Assembly: GCA_028023455.1 (NCBI GenBank) | Contig: JAQFVV010000315.1 | Coordinates: 726,501-790,500 of the forward strand | Direction: 5' to 3' | Source: Epiperipatus broadwayi | Taxonomy: Eukaryota; Onychophora; Udeonychophora; Euonychophora; Peripatidae | Length of the DNA: 64,000 bases | Part shown: positions 35,602 through 48,195 of the stretch, piece by piece | Position numbering within the stretch: position 1 is the first letter of the stretch | Layout of the letters: each line of letters opens with the position of its first letter | The notes under the pieces: model-generated | Database searches by the model: none | Told to the model about the DNA's origin: nothing | The model's input: only the letters and a program-made list of their open reading frames with translations | Position numbers and translations under genes: made by a program

Positions 35602-35636
35602 ATATATTTTTATATATATAATTATATATATATCAA
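35519..35636. repeat. (TA)n array left of hairpin element
   Basis: About 80 bp of pure TA to 35,598, followed by TA interrupted by T runs, directly next to the hairpin element at 35,637. Confidence 0.93.
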
Positions 35637-36022
35637 GATACACAATTTTCTAATTGAATATTTACAAATACAGTAATTAGATATATGTAAAGTATAATGT
35701 TAAAACTTTTATCAACTAAGGAGTGCTTTTGACTACCTTGTAGTCTTTATCAACTGACATTTTGATAGGCTAACCTTCCCACAATTTCATGAAATTACCA
35801 TTTGCTGCCTGTCTGTTAATTAACAAGACTTACTCAACAGACAGACAAGAAATGTTAAGATCATGTAATTGTGGGAAGGGAGGTTAGCCTTTCAAAATCT
35901 TAGTTGACAAAGACTATGAAGATAGTCAAAAGTGCTCCTAAGTGTATAATTTTTTTAAAGTTATACTTTACATATTTTACATATGTCTAATTACTGTTTT
36001 TATAAATTTCAATTATAAGATT

Positions 36023-36026
<4 letters not shown>
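35637..36026. mobile_element. Hairpin (foldback) MITE-like element, about 390 bp
   Basis: The whole block folds on itself. The left half (ATACACAATTTTCTAATTGA, then ACAGTAATTAGATATATGTA, then AGGAGTGCTTTTGACTA, then GGCTAACCTTCCCACAAT) is repeated inverted in the right half with modest divergence (for example TAGTCAAAAGTGCTCCT at 35,924-35,940). Near the centre the stem continues with CTGTCTGTT and AACAGACAG around a short loop. The element is bounded by (TA)n on the left and (CA)n(TA)n on the right. No ORF. Type and transposase are unknown; a TA target would suit Tc1/mariner-like enzymes, but this is inference. Confidence 0.75.

Positions 36027-36070
<44 letters not shown>
36027..36070. repeat. 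(CA)n(TA)n compound microsatellite
   Basis: About ten CA units pass into TA repeats and end at TTGTGCTC. Confidence 0.93.
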
Positions 36071-39000
36071 TGTGCTCTTTTCTTTAGGTCAGAGTAAATT
36101 TATTATATCAATTTACTAAAAAAATTTAAATTTAGGATGTGTTATCTTGGTTTAGTGAATATGTTATGCTGACAATCTTTTTAAAAGCTTAATTAAAGTA
36201 AGAGGAAAATAGTTAATGCCTAAATTTGTGATAAATGAATTTAAAACAGTTAGATAAAGCTAAATGTATAAATTGTATATGGTTGCGAAAGCTGGCCATA
36301 AAAATATTGTGTGGTAATAAATCTTTAAAATATGTATTAAAAGTTGAATTTTAATAGCAATAACCTATGATTAAATAAATATTATATTTTACAGTATAAA
36401 TTATATTTAATAATTGTATTTAATACTATATGTTTTAAAAGTAGACTTTGTGATAGAAAAATGTATATTTGATTTTATGGTATTGAAATTATTATTCTAA
36501 ATTATGTTATTATATTATTTCTTTAATATAATAATAGTTGCAATTAAACATTTATTTCCCAGACAGAATTTGATACAGTCTGTCTCAGTTGTAAGTCATG
36601 TGACATGTAAACATTCGTACATGCGTGCTTACCAGTGTTTTGTTAACAAAGTTTCAAAAATTACCTTAAAATTACACTGTAGAATTGAAGATATTTATTT
36701 ATCTATCTATCACAAGAGAAAATATTAAAATTAGTTATCATAAAATGTTTACATAGTTTTTAAAAACGAATGTAGTTACAAAAATTAAATATTTTGTTTT
36801 AAAAAAAATAGATACATTAAAACTGAAGGTGGAATAAATTGATAAAACATTATTTTAAAAGTCATTTCAAAATGTTTAGTTATTTTTAATAAAGTATAAA
36901 AATTGATTTAAAATTAATATTTTAAGTAATATTTTTTTAATAAATAATGAGTCATTATTTTATTTTTTTGCTTTTAATTATGTAATATCAAAGTTATATG
37001 TAAATTAAGCTATCAGGTGAAAGTTTAATCCACCAATCCAATGCCTGATTTATTGGGGTGTAAATACAGATGCTCAATTATTTTCTGGGTGCTTCTGTTA
37101 AAAATTTGCTTCTGTTAGTCAATTTCTGTCAGTTTATTTTGCTTTTGTTAATTTAATTTTGCTTTAAATTAGTCAATTCAGTGCTATAATAGCTCTCTAA
37201 TAATTTATTTGAAACCGAGAAGTGTACCAATTTAATTATTTTAGTGAAGAGACTATTATAAACAAATTATAAATTTTATTATCTAAGTTATGCAGTGATA
37301 GGCAGCTAAATTCCCTTACATGACTTTTTGTTGAAATTTAATTAAGTGTCGGATAAAACATGGAAGTAACAAGAATAAAGACCTACCGTTATAAAGGGGT
37401 TTTGGAAGTAAAAGTTGTAATTAAAAATATAGTCTTAATAATTTTAACAGGAATAATTATTTTATTAGCTAAATTTATATACTGGACATTATGTGAAGAG
37501 CTGAACAGGAAAACTGATAGGAAATTAAAAATAGTAATGTATTTTCTTTTGGAAATATAGTTGTATTAGAAACAGAAAAATAATATGATAAAATTTTAAA
37601 TATTTCAATAAGGTGAAAGTAATATTATTTTAAGGTAAAGAAATACAGAAAATGTTTTCCTTTTTGAAGAGAACATTATTAATATTTTTTTTTTAAAAAA
37701 TGTCATAAAATAAAGTTAAAATAAAGACAGATACTCAAAAAACCATACATAATAATTGTTTACTATTTTTTAAAGACTACATGCATTATAATAGCTTTTG
37801 GGAAGACCGATAATTGGAAACTAATAATGGAAAAAAATATACTTGGATAAGTAATAATGAATATACTGATAATAAAACCTTATAGATGATAGAATTATGA
37901 GTAATAAGTAATTATTAATTCCTGGAAATATTTTAAAATGCACAAGAATCTTATCTGTATGTCCAAATTTATATTGCCATGTTAAGGATACTGTCAACCA
38001 GCATAGGATCCTAAGGAAGGAAGCTTCAAAGTGCTATTTTCAAATATTATAAGTTTAAACTATTTCAAGAATCACTGTTCTGAATAATCGAGACAATGAA
38101 CTATTATTTCTAAAAACTTTTCGGAACAGATCAGTGATTATTTTTAAAAATATTTTTAGATTTCTGAAGTCTACTTATTTTACTTTTCATAATTTTTTTT
38201 TAACTTCCATTCATCATGTTTGGAATGAATCTACAGATCATGCATCATTTTTTGGGGAAGAGAATTTTCTCATCATCAAGCATTCAAACAAAAAGCATAG
38301 CAACAAGCATTGAGGGTTTCCATCACTCCTCAACAGTTGGTAAAGAAATCCTGAGAAAATAAAAAAAAAAACATTATTTTTAAAGAGCATTCATCATTGA
38401 AGTTTAAGTAGTTATGTTTTGACTTATTTTGAAAACTAATGACTAGTATTAATTTTAATTTTATTTATAATTAGAATATGATAGGGACCTAAAGATTATT
38501 TATTTACTAATAATATTGTAATTTTTTATAAAAGACATTTTAATAATTTAAAAAGTTTTAATATTTTAAGTATGATAGTATGAATGAATGCTATATTATG
38601 CAATGTTTTATTTTTGTTTGTGGACCAGAAGACATCATATAAGTGTTTGACAAGTAGATATATCACTTAGATAATAGTTGTAAATATTAATATTTTTATG
38701 ATGTATTTTTATTTTCTTTAAATTACCAACATTTTATGTAATGTTATAGCATGAATATATGGATAAATGTGAATACATTATACACACATAAAGCCTTATA
38801 GAAATCAGAATTTATTTATTATAAACATATGCATAATTTTATTCCATGTTACTGGTATAATACAACTTAATAATGAATAATTATATGATTCTTTTATAAA
38901 TAACTTTAGTATTTATAAATGTTTAAAGTATTGATAATAATCATTTGTATTTATGTTCAAGAATAGTTGATAAGAAAGTGAAATAACCTTTTCTTGTTGA

Positions 39001-42000
39001 TCAGTTGAGATCGTTATATTTATGGGTGAATTTTATTTGTTATTTTTGAATATGTTGTCAGAATTACTGTCAATGTAGATTGATAAATCTATAAGAAAAT
39101 TTGTAAAGGATAGTGACTTGGTAGTAATTTAAACATGAAACCAAAGAAGTGCTTTTAATATAGAGTTTTGTTTTTGGGAACAGGGATAATCTTTATGATC
39201 TTAATAATTATGCAGGTACAGATAACGGAGCCCTGTAGCTTGTATATTTTCTGTGGGCAGTGTTTTACCTTTTATATTGAATATTGATGTTCCAAAAAGC
39301 TGAAGAAATAGCTTGAACATTGTTATTTGTAGTGGAGTTTATTGGACAGATAAGTCATGCCTCACTTTATTTATACACTGTACTATGATGACTATCTAAT
39401 ATATGTACTATTGAGTTGAGACTCTAGTTTGTCCCTAAACCTATACGTCTATTCACTATCACAATTTTCTAAGTATTACATCATACAGAATTGTATTTTA
39501 ATGTAAAATGATAGATGATTTTTAGAGTTTAAGGATAGTTATTGGAAATGGATAAGATAAGTTTGCTTACTTAGGAGAATGATAAGAATAAATACAAATG
39601 GAGTTAAAAATCAAACAGAATTAAAAATAAAGAATCATAATTTTTTTTCTATATTTTATTTTTAATAAAATAAATTTCATGAAAGTATGCAAATGATAAA
39701 TGAGGTTGTTCACGAATTTTGAATAACTTTAAGTACTTTAAAACTTATAGATATTGCATATTTTTCAATGGATAGTGTATTAAAACAAAACAGTATAGGA
39801 TAAAACAAAGCTATATTTGATAGTTATTATTTAATGATAAAGAAATAGATCAACACATACAGCTATTTCATATTAGATCAATACTATATATGACAATTGG
39901 TTTATCAATTGTGTCCTCTCACTTTGTTAATGAACTGAAATAAATATATTTTGTTTAATAATATTATTATTATTATGATAAACTATTTTCAGTGATTAAG
40001 AATAAATTAAGATATGTATATTAGTATTATTAATTCTTGTATTTTTTGTTTTATGCTTCATAACTGATGTATGTTTAAAAGAAGCATATCTTAGTAACAT
40101 TTAATGGTAAATAATATTGAAAAGTTATGTAGATTAATTATTATCATTATTATTAGAATTCAGATGAATATGTAAAATAGACAAATTATTTTAAAAGTCG
40201 GAGTGAAGACTTAATGTTTATATTTTATTTTATTAGTTATTGTGATAAAACTGGAAATTGTTATAATATAAGTTTTATTTTAAAACTGTAAATATTGTAA
40301 ATAAATTATTTGTTAATTTTATTGTAATAAAAATTTTGTTAAACTTGTGTTAAGCTAATTTCTTTCCACATTGCAAAACACTTGACCACAGAGGGGTTGA
40401 ACTAAAACATAATATTAGCACATTAATAAATAAAAGTATTATTTAAGAATTATAATATTTTTCTTAAGATTATTTATTTAAGAAAATACAGTTACATTAT
40501 CATAATGGTCATAAGATAATTATTATAATATTACACAGAGTTATAATGCTATCCGTTGCCACACATATATTTTTTAGATTATAAGATATTACCACATATT
40601 TATTTACAGTATCATAGGAAAGATAAAATATTATGTTATATTATTTCTTTATGGTTATTATTATTGATAAGAATTATAATGGGGGAAGTTAGATAAGATT
40701 AAATGATACAATGAAGATTATTATTATTATTATTATTTGTTATTATTGTTATTAGTTAGTTGTAGTTGAAAATGATATTAAATCCCCTATCATGCTTTGC
40801 TACAGTAATTTTGATTAACTGGAATTAGTTTAAGAACCTGAGATTATTTTAGCTAGATTATATTAAATAAAAAGTTTAATAGTTATTTATTAGTGTAATC
40901 TTAATAATTAATAATTGTTGAAGTTTTAAGAATGCGATAGATTTTATTATTTGAGATAGTAATAGGGGGGTAGTGTTCTTATGCCATTGAGGTAGTATCC
41001 TGTGGGATATTGGCTCAATTTAATTCTTTATTACTACTCGTATCTCACTTTTTAATTTGAGCTAGTTAAAACAATTAACGGTAATGTAGAATATTTTTAT
41101 TATCAATTATATGCATTTTAGCCGAGCGAGATTATTTATCTGAGCTAGACCCATTTTATGATATATTTCCTGAAAGTGAGGGTACAATATATATATATAT
41201 ATATATTACTTTTTTGAAGGTTATTCATAAAAAAATGCTTTCTATTAATTGCAACCATCTTTAAAACTATGCAACAAGTTATTTTGTTTTTCAATATGGA
41301 AAGATTTTTACAGTTTTCATTTTTAATAAAATAAAACTAGAAAGATATATTAGTTTTAGTTGAATAATTTAGACAAAAGTTATTTACTTTTAAATCTTAT
41401 AATTATAAAGATTTTAACTGTGAAGTAGTTTAAATACATATTTTATTCACCAAATGTATGCATTATATATATTGTAGTGGTCACTCAATAGACCTTTGGT
41501 CATGGAGGATACCACCATATCACTGTATATCTGGAAAATTTGTTTACCATGATCAAAAGTGGATGGTGATGATGCTTTGTGCTGACTAGACCCAGGGAAA
41601 CAGCAAGAGATCTTAACTATTGTTCAGACAATTGAGAAAATGAAACACATACACAAACATCAGCCATAATAATTTTAAACTAATTTGAAAATTTTATCAC
41701 ATTCACTAAACAAGCTAAAATATATCTAGCAAACAGAATATGAAAGTTTGATCTAGATTTTTATAAGTGTATTAATCAGAGAGTGTATATGAGTAGAGTA
41801 CATGTTACAAATGAAATATGTTGACAGCACAGTTTGTTCTCTCACCTACAATTTAAAAGGGAATTAATAGTATATTTCTGATGGCAATTTATAAACGAAT
41901 AACAATTCTAGTTTCCTAATTCAGATATATAAAAAACTGTACAGTCTTGTAAGAAATCAACAAAACAGCACCAGCAAGCATTTCTTGGCCTGGAATAATG

Positions 42001-42646
42001 CATTGAATCCACAAACATCATATTGACCACGGGATAGCTCATGATGTACCACATTTAAGGCAATTTATGATTGATTTCTCATACAAGTCAAGAAAACTTG
42101 AAGAATGATTATGATCTTATGTAATCTGAAAAGACATAAAATCTCCAACTACAAAAAACTATAATAATAATCATGATAAACAGCCAGCCAAAAGATTTGC
42201 AGTTTGCAAGAAACACAATCTAACCATATTTAAAATTAATTATTGTATGATAAAATAAAAACAGGAGAGAAAACTGAAATTGTGAATGTCTGTCAAAGCA
42301 TTTAGCAAGAGTTAATAATAAAACATAATAAAATATAATCTCACAATACACTACCCAATGAATAAAATTGAAAACAAACTTGAAATCTTAAAACTAAGAT
42401 TCCAATACACATTATAAATATGAAGAAAAGCAAATACATATAATAAATATGAGATAAAATACCTATTTATACTTTATACATCAGATTTATTTTTAGATTG
42501 AACAGAAATTTTAATTAGAGATTTATATACCCTGGATTGAATAATAAATATTTTACCTTGTGGTAAAGCAGAGTCCATGGCATTTTTCAAAGAGTATGCA
42601 CAGTTATTTTGAGTTACAATGTTCAGGTATCCTCATTTCTTTGCAG
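36071..42646. other. Long AT-rich stretch without supported genes
   Basis: 6.5 kb of AT-rich DNA. The open frame at 38,199-38,360 (MFGMNLQIMHHFLGKR and on, with a possible GTAAAG donor at 38,340) resembles a first exon with a mitochondrial presequence only loosely. The 66-codon frame at 37,360-37,560 has one hydrophobic segment and no other support. Small (ATT)n at 40,715-40,736 and (TA)n at 41,189-41,206. A somewhat more complex stretch at 41,480-41,660 could not be classified. Confidence 0.4.
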
Positions 42647-42739
42647 CAGAAAGTGTAGAGGAATATTTGAGGATGCTTTTTACTTCAGACATTCATGGAA
42701 TGACAGAAGAACAGCTTGAAATCAGGAGTCCATCCTTAG
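42647..42739 (+). CDS. Candidate internal coding exon, 93 bp, phase 1-1 (unassigned gene)
   Basis: A good pyrimidine-rich acceptor (TATCCTCATTTCTTTGCAG) precedes the segment, and a consensus donor (TTAG then GTAAGT, 42,740-42,745) ends it. Between them one frame is open: ESVEEYLRMLFTSDIHGMTE then EQLEIRSPSL, with two bases before and one after, so both introns would be phase 1 and the exon could be skipped without a frame change. The exon has about 40% G+C against about 25% around it, and its acidic, amphipathic make-up is unlike chance AT-rich translation. The family is not recognised. This is the best host-gene signal in the window and suggests that the region is intronic to a plus-strand gene. 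Confidence 0.5.
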
Positions 42740-43432
42740 GTAAGTTAGCAAGACATGTTGGAGGTTAGAATACACATAACAGTGAATTTAGACATCTTAT
42801 AGAAACAAACATTAAAAAAATAATGTACAGACTGCCAACAGTATGATTCTCAGCAAGCTAATCTAAACGAATAGTAGAAATATAAGCTAAATAGATCACT
42901 TTGGAGAAGAATTAGCTTAGACATTTTTATTCTTAAAAATGTCTGAAATTTTTGGGGTTATTTATATTCTCTCACTATCTCCCACATATTTTTTCTTGTT
43001 TTTCAATTATAAACCTTATTGCAGGGCAAATAATTATCTTCTGCTCAACCTTAATTAAGAATTCTAACCAGTGATTATATTAAATACAAAATAAAATATT
43101 TGCTTTCCAAATTAAACTAAAAATGGATTATAATTAAAATAAAATAAAAAGAAATGCAATTAACTTTCCATAATTAAAAGCTTTCTCAAGAAAAAAAAAA
43201 TAATATTAAGACTTTGAATGTTTTACAATTTGATAAAAAATAAGTATCAGAAGAAAGTTATTTTAACTAATAAATAAAATCTGTTAAAGATGAAATTTAA
43301 AATTACAGAATATTACAATATAGCTGTGTATGTGCACTATATCCTATAAAACTTTTAATAACTTTACAAAAATAAAACTTATTAATTTTACGAAGGGACT
43401 TTTGAATTGCATGCAACATTCAGTTCAATATA

Positions 43433-43484
<52 letters not shown>

Positions 43485-45039
43485 TTTTTATTTTTTAGGT
43501 TTTGGTGGTGAATATATATATATATATATATATATATGACCAGTAGCAATTATGTTTATTCTTCTCTGCGTATATATTAATCAGCAGGCAACATAGCATG
43601 ATAATATGAAAACAAGGCAATGAAATCTTTTTGGCTAGATTGACTTATTAGTATTTTTGGGAATTGTACAATCCAATAACTGTTGACATTCAGTAAGCTC
43701 TATTTATCTGTATAATTTAATAAACTTCAGGAAAGCCAGCCACATAGTACACATTATGGGTTATGAAATACATAAAATCAGGGCATTTATATCCATGTGA
43801 ATCTAAACTCTACCATTGCATCACTAGTAGCAGCAACTTATTTATTTACTGCACCTTCAGTTATAACTTTATACTTATATTTCTCTAAAACCTGTTTTAA
43901 TTCCATAATGAACTTTTAAATCCACTTTTTATATTATGTTGTGGAATATAAAAACAACAATTAGTATTTTTCATCTTTATCTTGATAAAAAATAAGTTAA
44001 TGACTGTTTTTACATTCACCTTAATTAATATCAAAGTTTTATGTCAAAGTATTTTTAATCCTTCCAACAGCAGAATATATTATACTAAATTTTATCATTA
44101 GCTTAAATTAAAAAAAAATATTAATCTAATTCAAAATAGATAGGAAAATCCAATAATTACCATTATTATCTATTGTTACATAATATACATGGTATAATTA
44201 ACACAAAGTTCATACCTCACTCTATGTATTTATAATTTTAAGAGGTTTGACAGGCATTTAACAACTAACAGAATAAATAGTTAGTTGCAATCCTGAAATA
44301 AAAATAAATGACAATTATTGGATATGCAGACACAGCAGCATGAACAACAAAAAAGCTACCTCAATTTAGACAATATAAAAAATTACAAACCATAATAAAA
44401 ATAAAAATTCCAAAATATTTTCAAACTTTGCTTCTCTGCGAGTTATGGGATGGTAAATACAGAACTATGCCCTGCTGTTTTGAGTCTTAGGGACTGGAAA
44501 AATATAGAATTGCTTTTAGTTTTTTTTTTTTTTTTGGAAACTTAGAGACTTGGGATCATGTTAGAAGTATTTTAACTGGACCATAACATAAGAAATTATT
44601 AAAATTAGACAGTGTATTCCAGCAATACCGGAGCTAGAACACTTCATGTAGTTGTATGAAAACATTGCATCTCCAATCTATGATAAAATACTGTTTTCAT
44701 CATCAAATCTGAAAATAAAACTAAACAAACTCCAACAGTCAAAAACTCAATCTAATGTCCAAATTCATAGATTTTCTTATCAACCTTAAATATAAAATTT
44801 TTAAATATACATTGAAACTACTATTTTATCAATTATAATATTCAATAATCTTGCCACATATTTTATACTAATTGTTCTTATATAATTTTTCCATAAAATG
44901 CATACATTTTCCCCAAATGTGGTTACATTTGAGATCAAGTTGAGTAGCAATTGTGTAGTAATGACCACCAGTAATAGATCATCATCAGTCACACAGTGGG
45001 ATAGCCATTTGAAACAGCACAGAGAAACAAGACTATGTG
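42740..45039. other. AT-rich DNA with (TA)n arrays
   Basis: (TA)n at 43,438-43,476 and 43,512-43,537 with a poly-T run between them. Otherwise no coding region or classifiable repeat. The plus frame at 43,330-43,539 is mostly translated TA repeat. Confidence 0.5.
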
Positions 45040-45207
45040 GATAATTATCAACTATTATGATAATAAATTTGGGTATAAAACAAAATTTATTAATTTGATA
45101 AGTCAGGTTTTCAATACACAAATATATGCTGTATCGAAAACTTAGTTTAACAAATAGTAAATATTGTTTTGCACAAAAACTTATTACCATAATAGTTGAT
45201 AATTATC
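45040..45207. repeat. 168-bp palindrome (hairpin element)
   Basis: GATAATTATCAACTATTATG starts the left arm (45,040-45,119) and its inverted copy CATAATAGTTGATAATTATC ends the right arm (45,128-45,207). The loop is only about 8 bp and the arms are about 80% identical. The palindrome explains why two overlapping opposite-strand frames here (44,801-45,190 minus and 45,126-45,437 plus) share the peptide IIVDNY; neither should be read as a gene. Confidence 0.85.
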
Positions 45208-45760
45208 TATATACAATTGTAGAATTTATTTTATTATATATAAATATGACAACAATAATACATAAAAGGTCTTTTGGGCAAATATTGATTTTGTGCTTTT
45301 TAAATGTGGTGGAACTATTTTACAATTTAAATCTACATTGCATACATAACAATATCTCTCTTTTTAATATAAAATTAACTAGAACCTATTATAACAAATA
45401 TACAAGATGTACAAAGAATAAAAAATGTCCAGAATAAATGCTTACTATTTAATTTTCCATTTATTTATCATTAATACAGGTTTTCTTCTTTTCCTTGTAC
45501 ATATTACATTATTGTTATAATATGCCCTATTTAATTTTATATAAAAGAGATAGATGTCACTGTATATGCAATGCAGTTTAAATTGTAAATGGTTCAACCA
45601 CAACAAAAAGGGCAAAAATCTATATTTGCCAAAAAATACTTTTAATTATTTTTATTGTATATATATACAATTTTTGCTGCTATATAAACATAATTTATTT
45701 TATATTACATCATTTGATTTATTTAAATATATAAAAAGCAGCATAATGAATTAAACTTCG
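45208..45760. other. AT-rich DNA without genes
   Basis: Nothing recognisable; the 66-codon frame at 45,554-45,754 is F/Y/L/N-rich and looks random. Confidence 0.5.
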
Positions 45761-45813
45761 TTTCATTTTTGATGATATATATATATATATATATATATAT
45801 ATCATCAAAAATG

Positions 45814-45816
<3 letters not shown>
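45761..45816. repeat. (TA)n-centred palindrome, 15-bp unique arms
   Basis: TTTCATTTTTGATGA, then (TA)n, then TCATCAAAAATGAAA: a perfect inverted repeat around the array. A second (TA)n begins directly at its right edge and runs to 45,845. Confidence 0.92.
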
Positions 45817-45845
<29 letters not shown>

Positions 45846-45849
<4 letters not shown>

Positions 45850-46618
45850 GGGACCAGTATTTTTTAAATGGTTACCATTTGGGAAGATTATTGATGTTAT
45901 AAGTTACTGATATTATGAATGAAATGTCATTCTCATATGGTAAAATTGTGAGATTTATTCTCAAATAAAGATTATACAAAATTTATTCAGTATAGCAACT
46001 AAAACAATTGACGATATTTAATATTAAAATAAGTGCATATAGCTTAATACTATTTTTTTTATTTATTATCTCCAAAATTCATCATGATCATAATCAGAAG
46101 ACATAAAACATAGTACATTGATTTCTCAGCTTGTAATTAATACATTTTTCAATGTATATAGAAATAAAGTGCATGAAAATAAACTGAAAAGTGTGTGCAT
46201 TTTCTAAAATATTTTTTTTAGTAATTTTTATTTTCTCCAGTAAAAATATCGATCATCATAAGTATAATCAAATTTGTCAGTCATACTTTAATTTACTATG
46301 CTGCTGTATATTTTATTATTATAATGATATATTTTTGTAGGACTAGACATGCAAAGCTATTAAACCGTAGCAATTTCCTTAAACATATTTTATGCAGAAT
46401 TTCAATGTAGTAATATAAAAATTTAGAAAGAAGAGCAATTAAGTAAGCTCAAAACCTTTCAAAAATAAAATATGTTGCTGAAAATGTTAACAACACATAA
46501 AAATATATCATATACATATATTTTACTAAGTTAATTAAAAATTAGCATTGAGTTTATTTAACGACTATTTGTAATATTTTTCTTCATGCCACTACCAGAC
46601 TTATAATTACCTTTTTTT
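45846..46618. other. AT-rich DNA without genes
   Basis: No feature seen. Confidence 0.5.
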
Positions 46619-46740
46619 CACAAGTTTTTTTCCACTTGCTAGATTTATATATATATATATATAATGAGTGATCAGTTCCACAAGTTTTTTTCCACTTGCT
46701 AGATTTATATATATATATATATAATGAGTGATCAGTTCCA
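46619..46740. repeat. Perfect 60-bp tandem duplication
   Basis: The 60 bases at 46,621-46,680 (CAAGTTTTTTTCCACTTGCT through a short (TA)n to GAGTGATCAGTTCCA) are repeated without any difference at 46,681-46,740. Either a very recent duplication or an assembly error. Confidence 0.95.
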
Positions 46741-46791
46741 TATAAATTTATTTTAAAGGTGTTTTAGCAATGTTTTTGTCATGTGTCAAAG

Positions 46792-46868
46792 CATCGGCCA
46801 GGAAGCGAACGCGCAAAGCAGGGACAACTGCTTGTAAGGCAAATGTGTTGACCATTCGGCCACCAACT
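46792..46868 (-). repeat. tRNA-derived SINE head, tRNA-Val(UAC)-like
   Basis: On the minus strand TGGCCGAATGG fits an A box (TRGYNNANNNG). It is followed by an anticodon-arm-like TTGCCTTACAAGCAG (loop CTTACAA, anticodon UAC) and a B-box-like GTTCGCTTCC. These are the internal RNA polymerase III promoter parts. The acceptor stem does not pair, so it is not a working tRNA; a SINE head or tRNA pseudogene is the likely identity. The 72-codon open frame that covers it (46,748-46,966, minus) is a by-product. Confidence 0.6.
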
Positions 46869-48115
46869 CTTGACAATGTTGATTCTAAATAAAAATAAGA
46901 ATCACGATTGACAGTTGTCAAGTTTAAACCACTTTTTATGTTTATCATAGACTTAATTAAAAACAATAAGATACATTTTATTTCTAAACCTAGTCATTAT
47001 ATAGATTTAAAGCAAGAAAGTTAGTTTTACAAGCACCAGGATTAAGTTTACTGTAACTTATTTAAACTTCCTATAATAGTATTTCATTTGTTCTAGAGAG
47101 TTGTATATGTTAGATTTTGAAATATTCATGAACGTGTGATGTAAAGATATTAAAGTGTGGATTCATTTCCACATAAATTTGTTTCAAATGTGTTTTAGTA
47201 CTGATGTTGTTAAGAAACTATTAATCACCACCGTCAGTTCCTGAGTATAAATCTGTTTTCTTTATGTTCACTAATACTTTTTTAATCATAGTTTTAATTG
47301 AAAATATATATAAAAAAATCTTTTATTTCTAACTCAAGTTGTTATATGAATATATGTTGTTTAGAGAAATTACTTTCTATGTTTAAATCCATATAAGAAT
47401 TTGGATTAGAAATAAAAAAGATATTTTGTTTCTAATTAAATCTATGATAAAAAGATAATAATGAACAGTAGCATCAGAAATTGGTTTATCCCTGGGAAAA
47501 CTCTTTGATGATTGCTAATTTCCCTCATATCATCTTTCGGATTTTTAACAAAGTTATGAACGTGTTAATCCTGGTATTAACATGTTTGATTAGTGAATGA
47601 GAGATTGAAAAAAATGAATAAACCTCACAATTATTGGCATTTAATATTTTCTTCAATAACATTAGTGTTAGAACAGAATTGAAATAATTTTCTATGGGAA
47701 TGATACTACACTTTAATTCGTTTTATCATAATTTCATGAAAATTATAAATTTAATATACACATTCCTTCTCTGAAATAAATATTTACAGGCATTTAAAAA
47801 AACGATGCCCTTCTAAATCCTGGTACTATTAAAGAAGCGTTCTGGGTTTAAATTGAGATTAGAACATAAATTATAAATAAAAGAGATTGTTTTGTTGTAA
47901 TTAAGCCTAAAATTAAAAAAAAAACAAAACAACTTCTTAGTGAAATATAGAGTAAAAAGTTCTTTAGACTTAAGAACTGTTATTGGTGAATGATAATTCC
48001 TTCAGCAATATGATTACTAAAGTACATTTGAAATATATTTGCTTCGAAGTGCCAATTACTTTATGTTGTTTGTATAATAAGTCCATAAAAATATGAAATC
48101 TTACATGCACACACA

Positions 48116-48118
<3 letters not shown>
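46869..48118. other. AT-rich DNA without genes
   Basis: No coding region or classifiable repeat seen. Confidence 0.45.

Positions 48119-48192
<74 letters not shown>
48119..48192. repeat. (TA)n microsatellite, 74 bp
   Basis: Uninterrupted TA dinucleotides; the next block starts TGTAACAGACGGGG at its right edge. Confidence 0.97.

Positions 48193-48195
<3 letters not shown>

Noticed and set aside
37360-37560. 66-codon frame with a hydrophobic segment
   Set aside because: No homology recognised, no splice or promoter signals, and I/L/K/V-rich as expected by chance.
44801-45437. A 129-codon minus-strand frame and a 103-codon plus-strand frame
   Set aside because: They overlap across a palindrome and mirror each other; composition is that of random AT-rich DNA.
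46748-46966. 72-codon minus-strand frame
   Set aside because: Its only distinctive part is the translated tRNA-Val-like SINE head.
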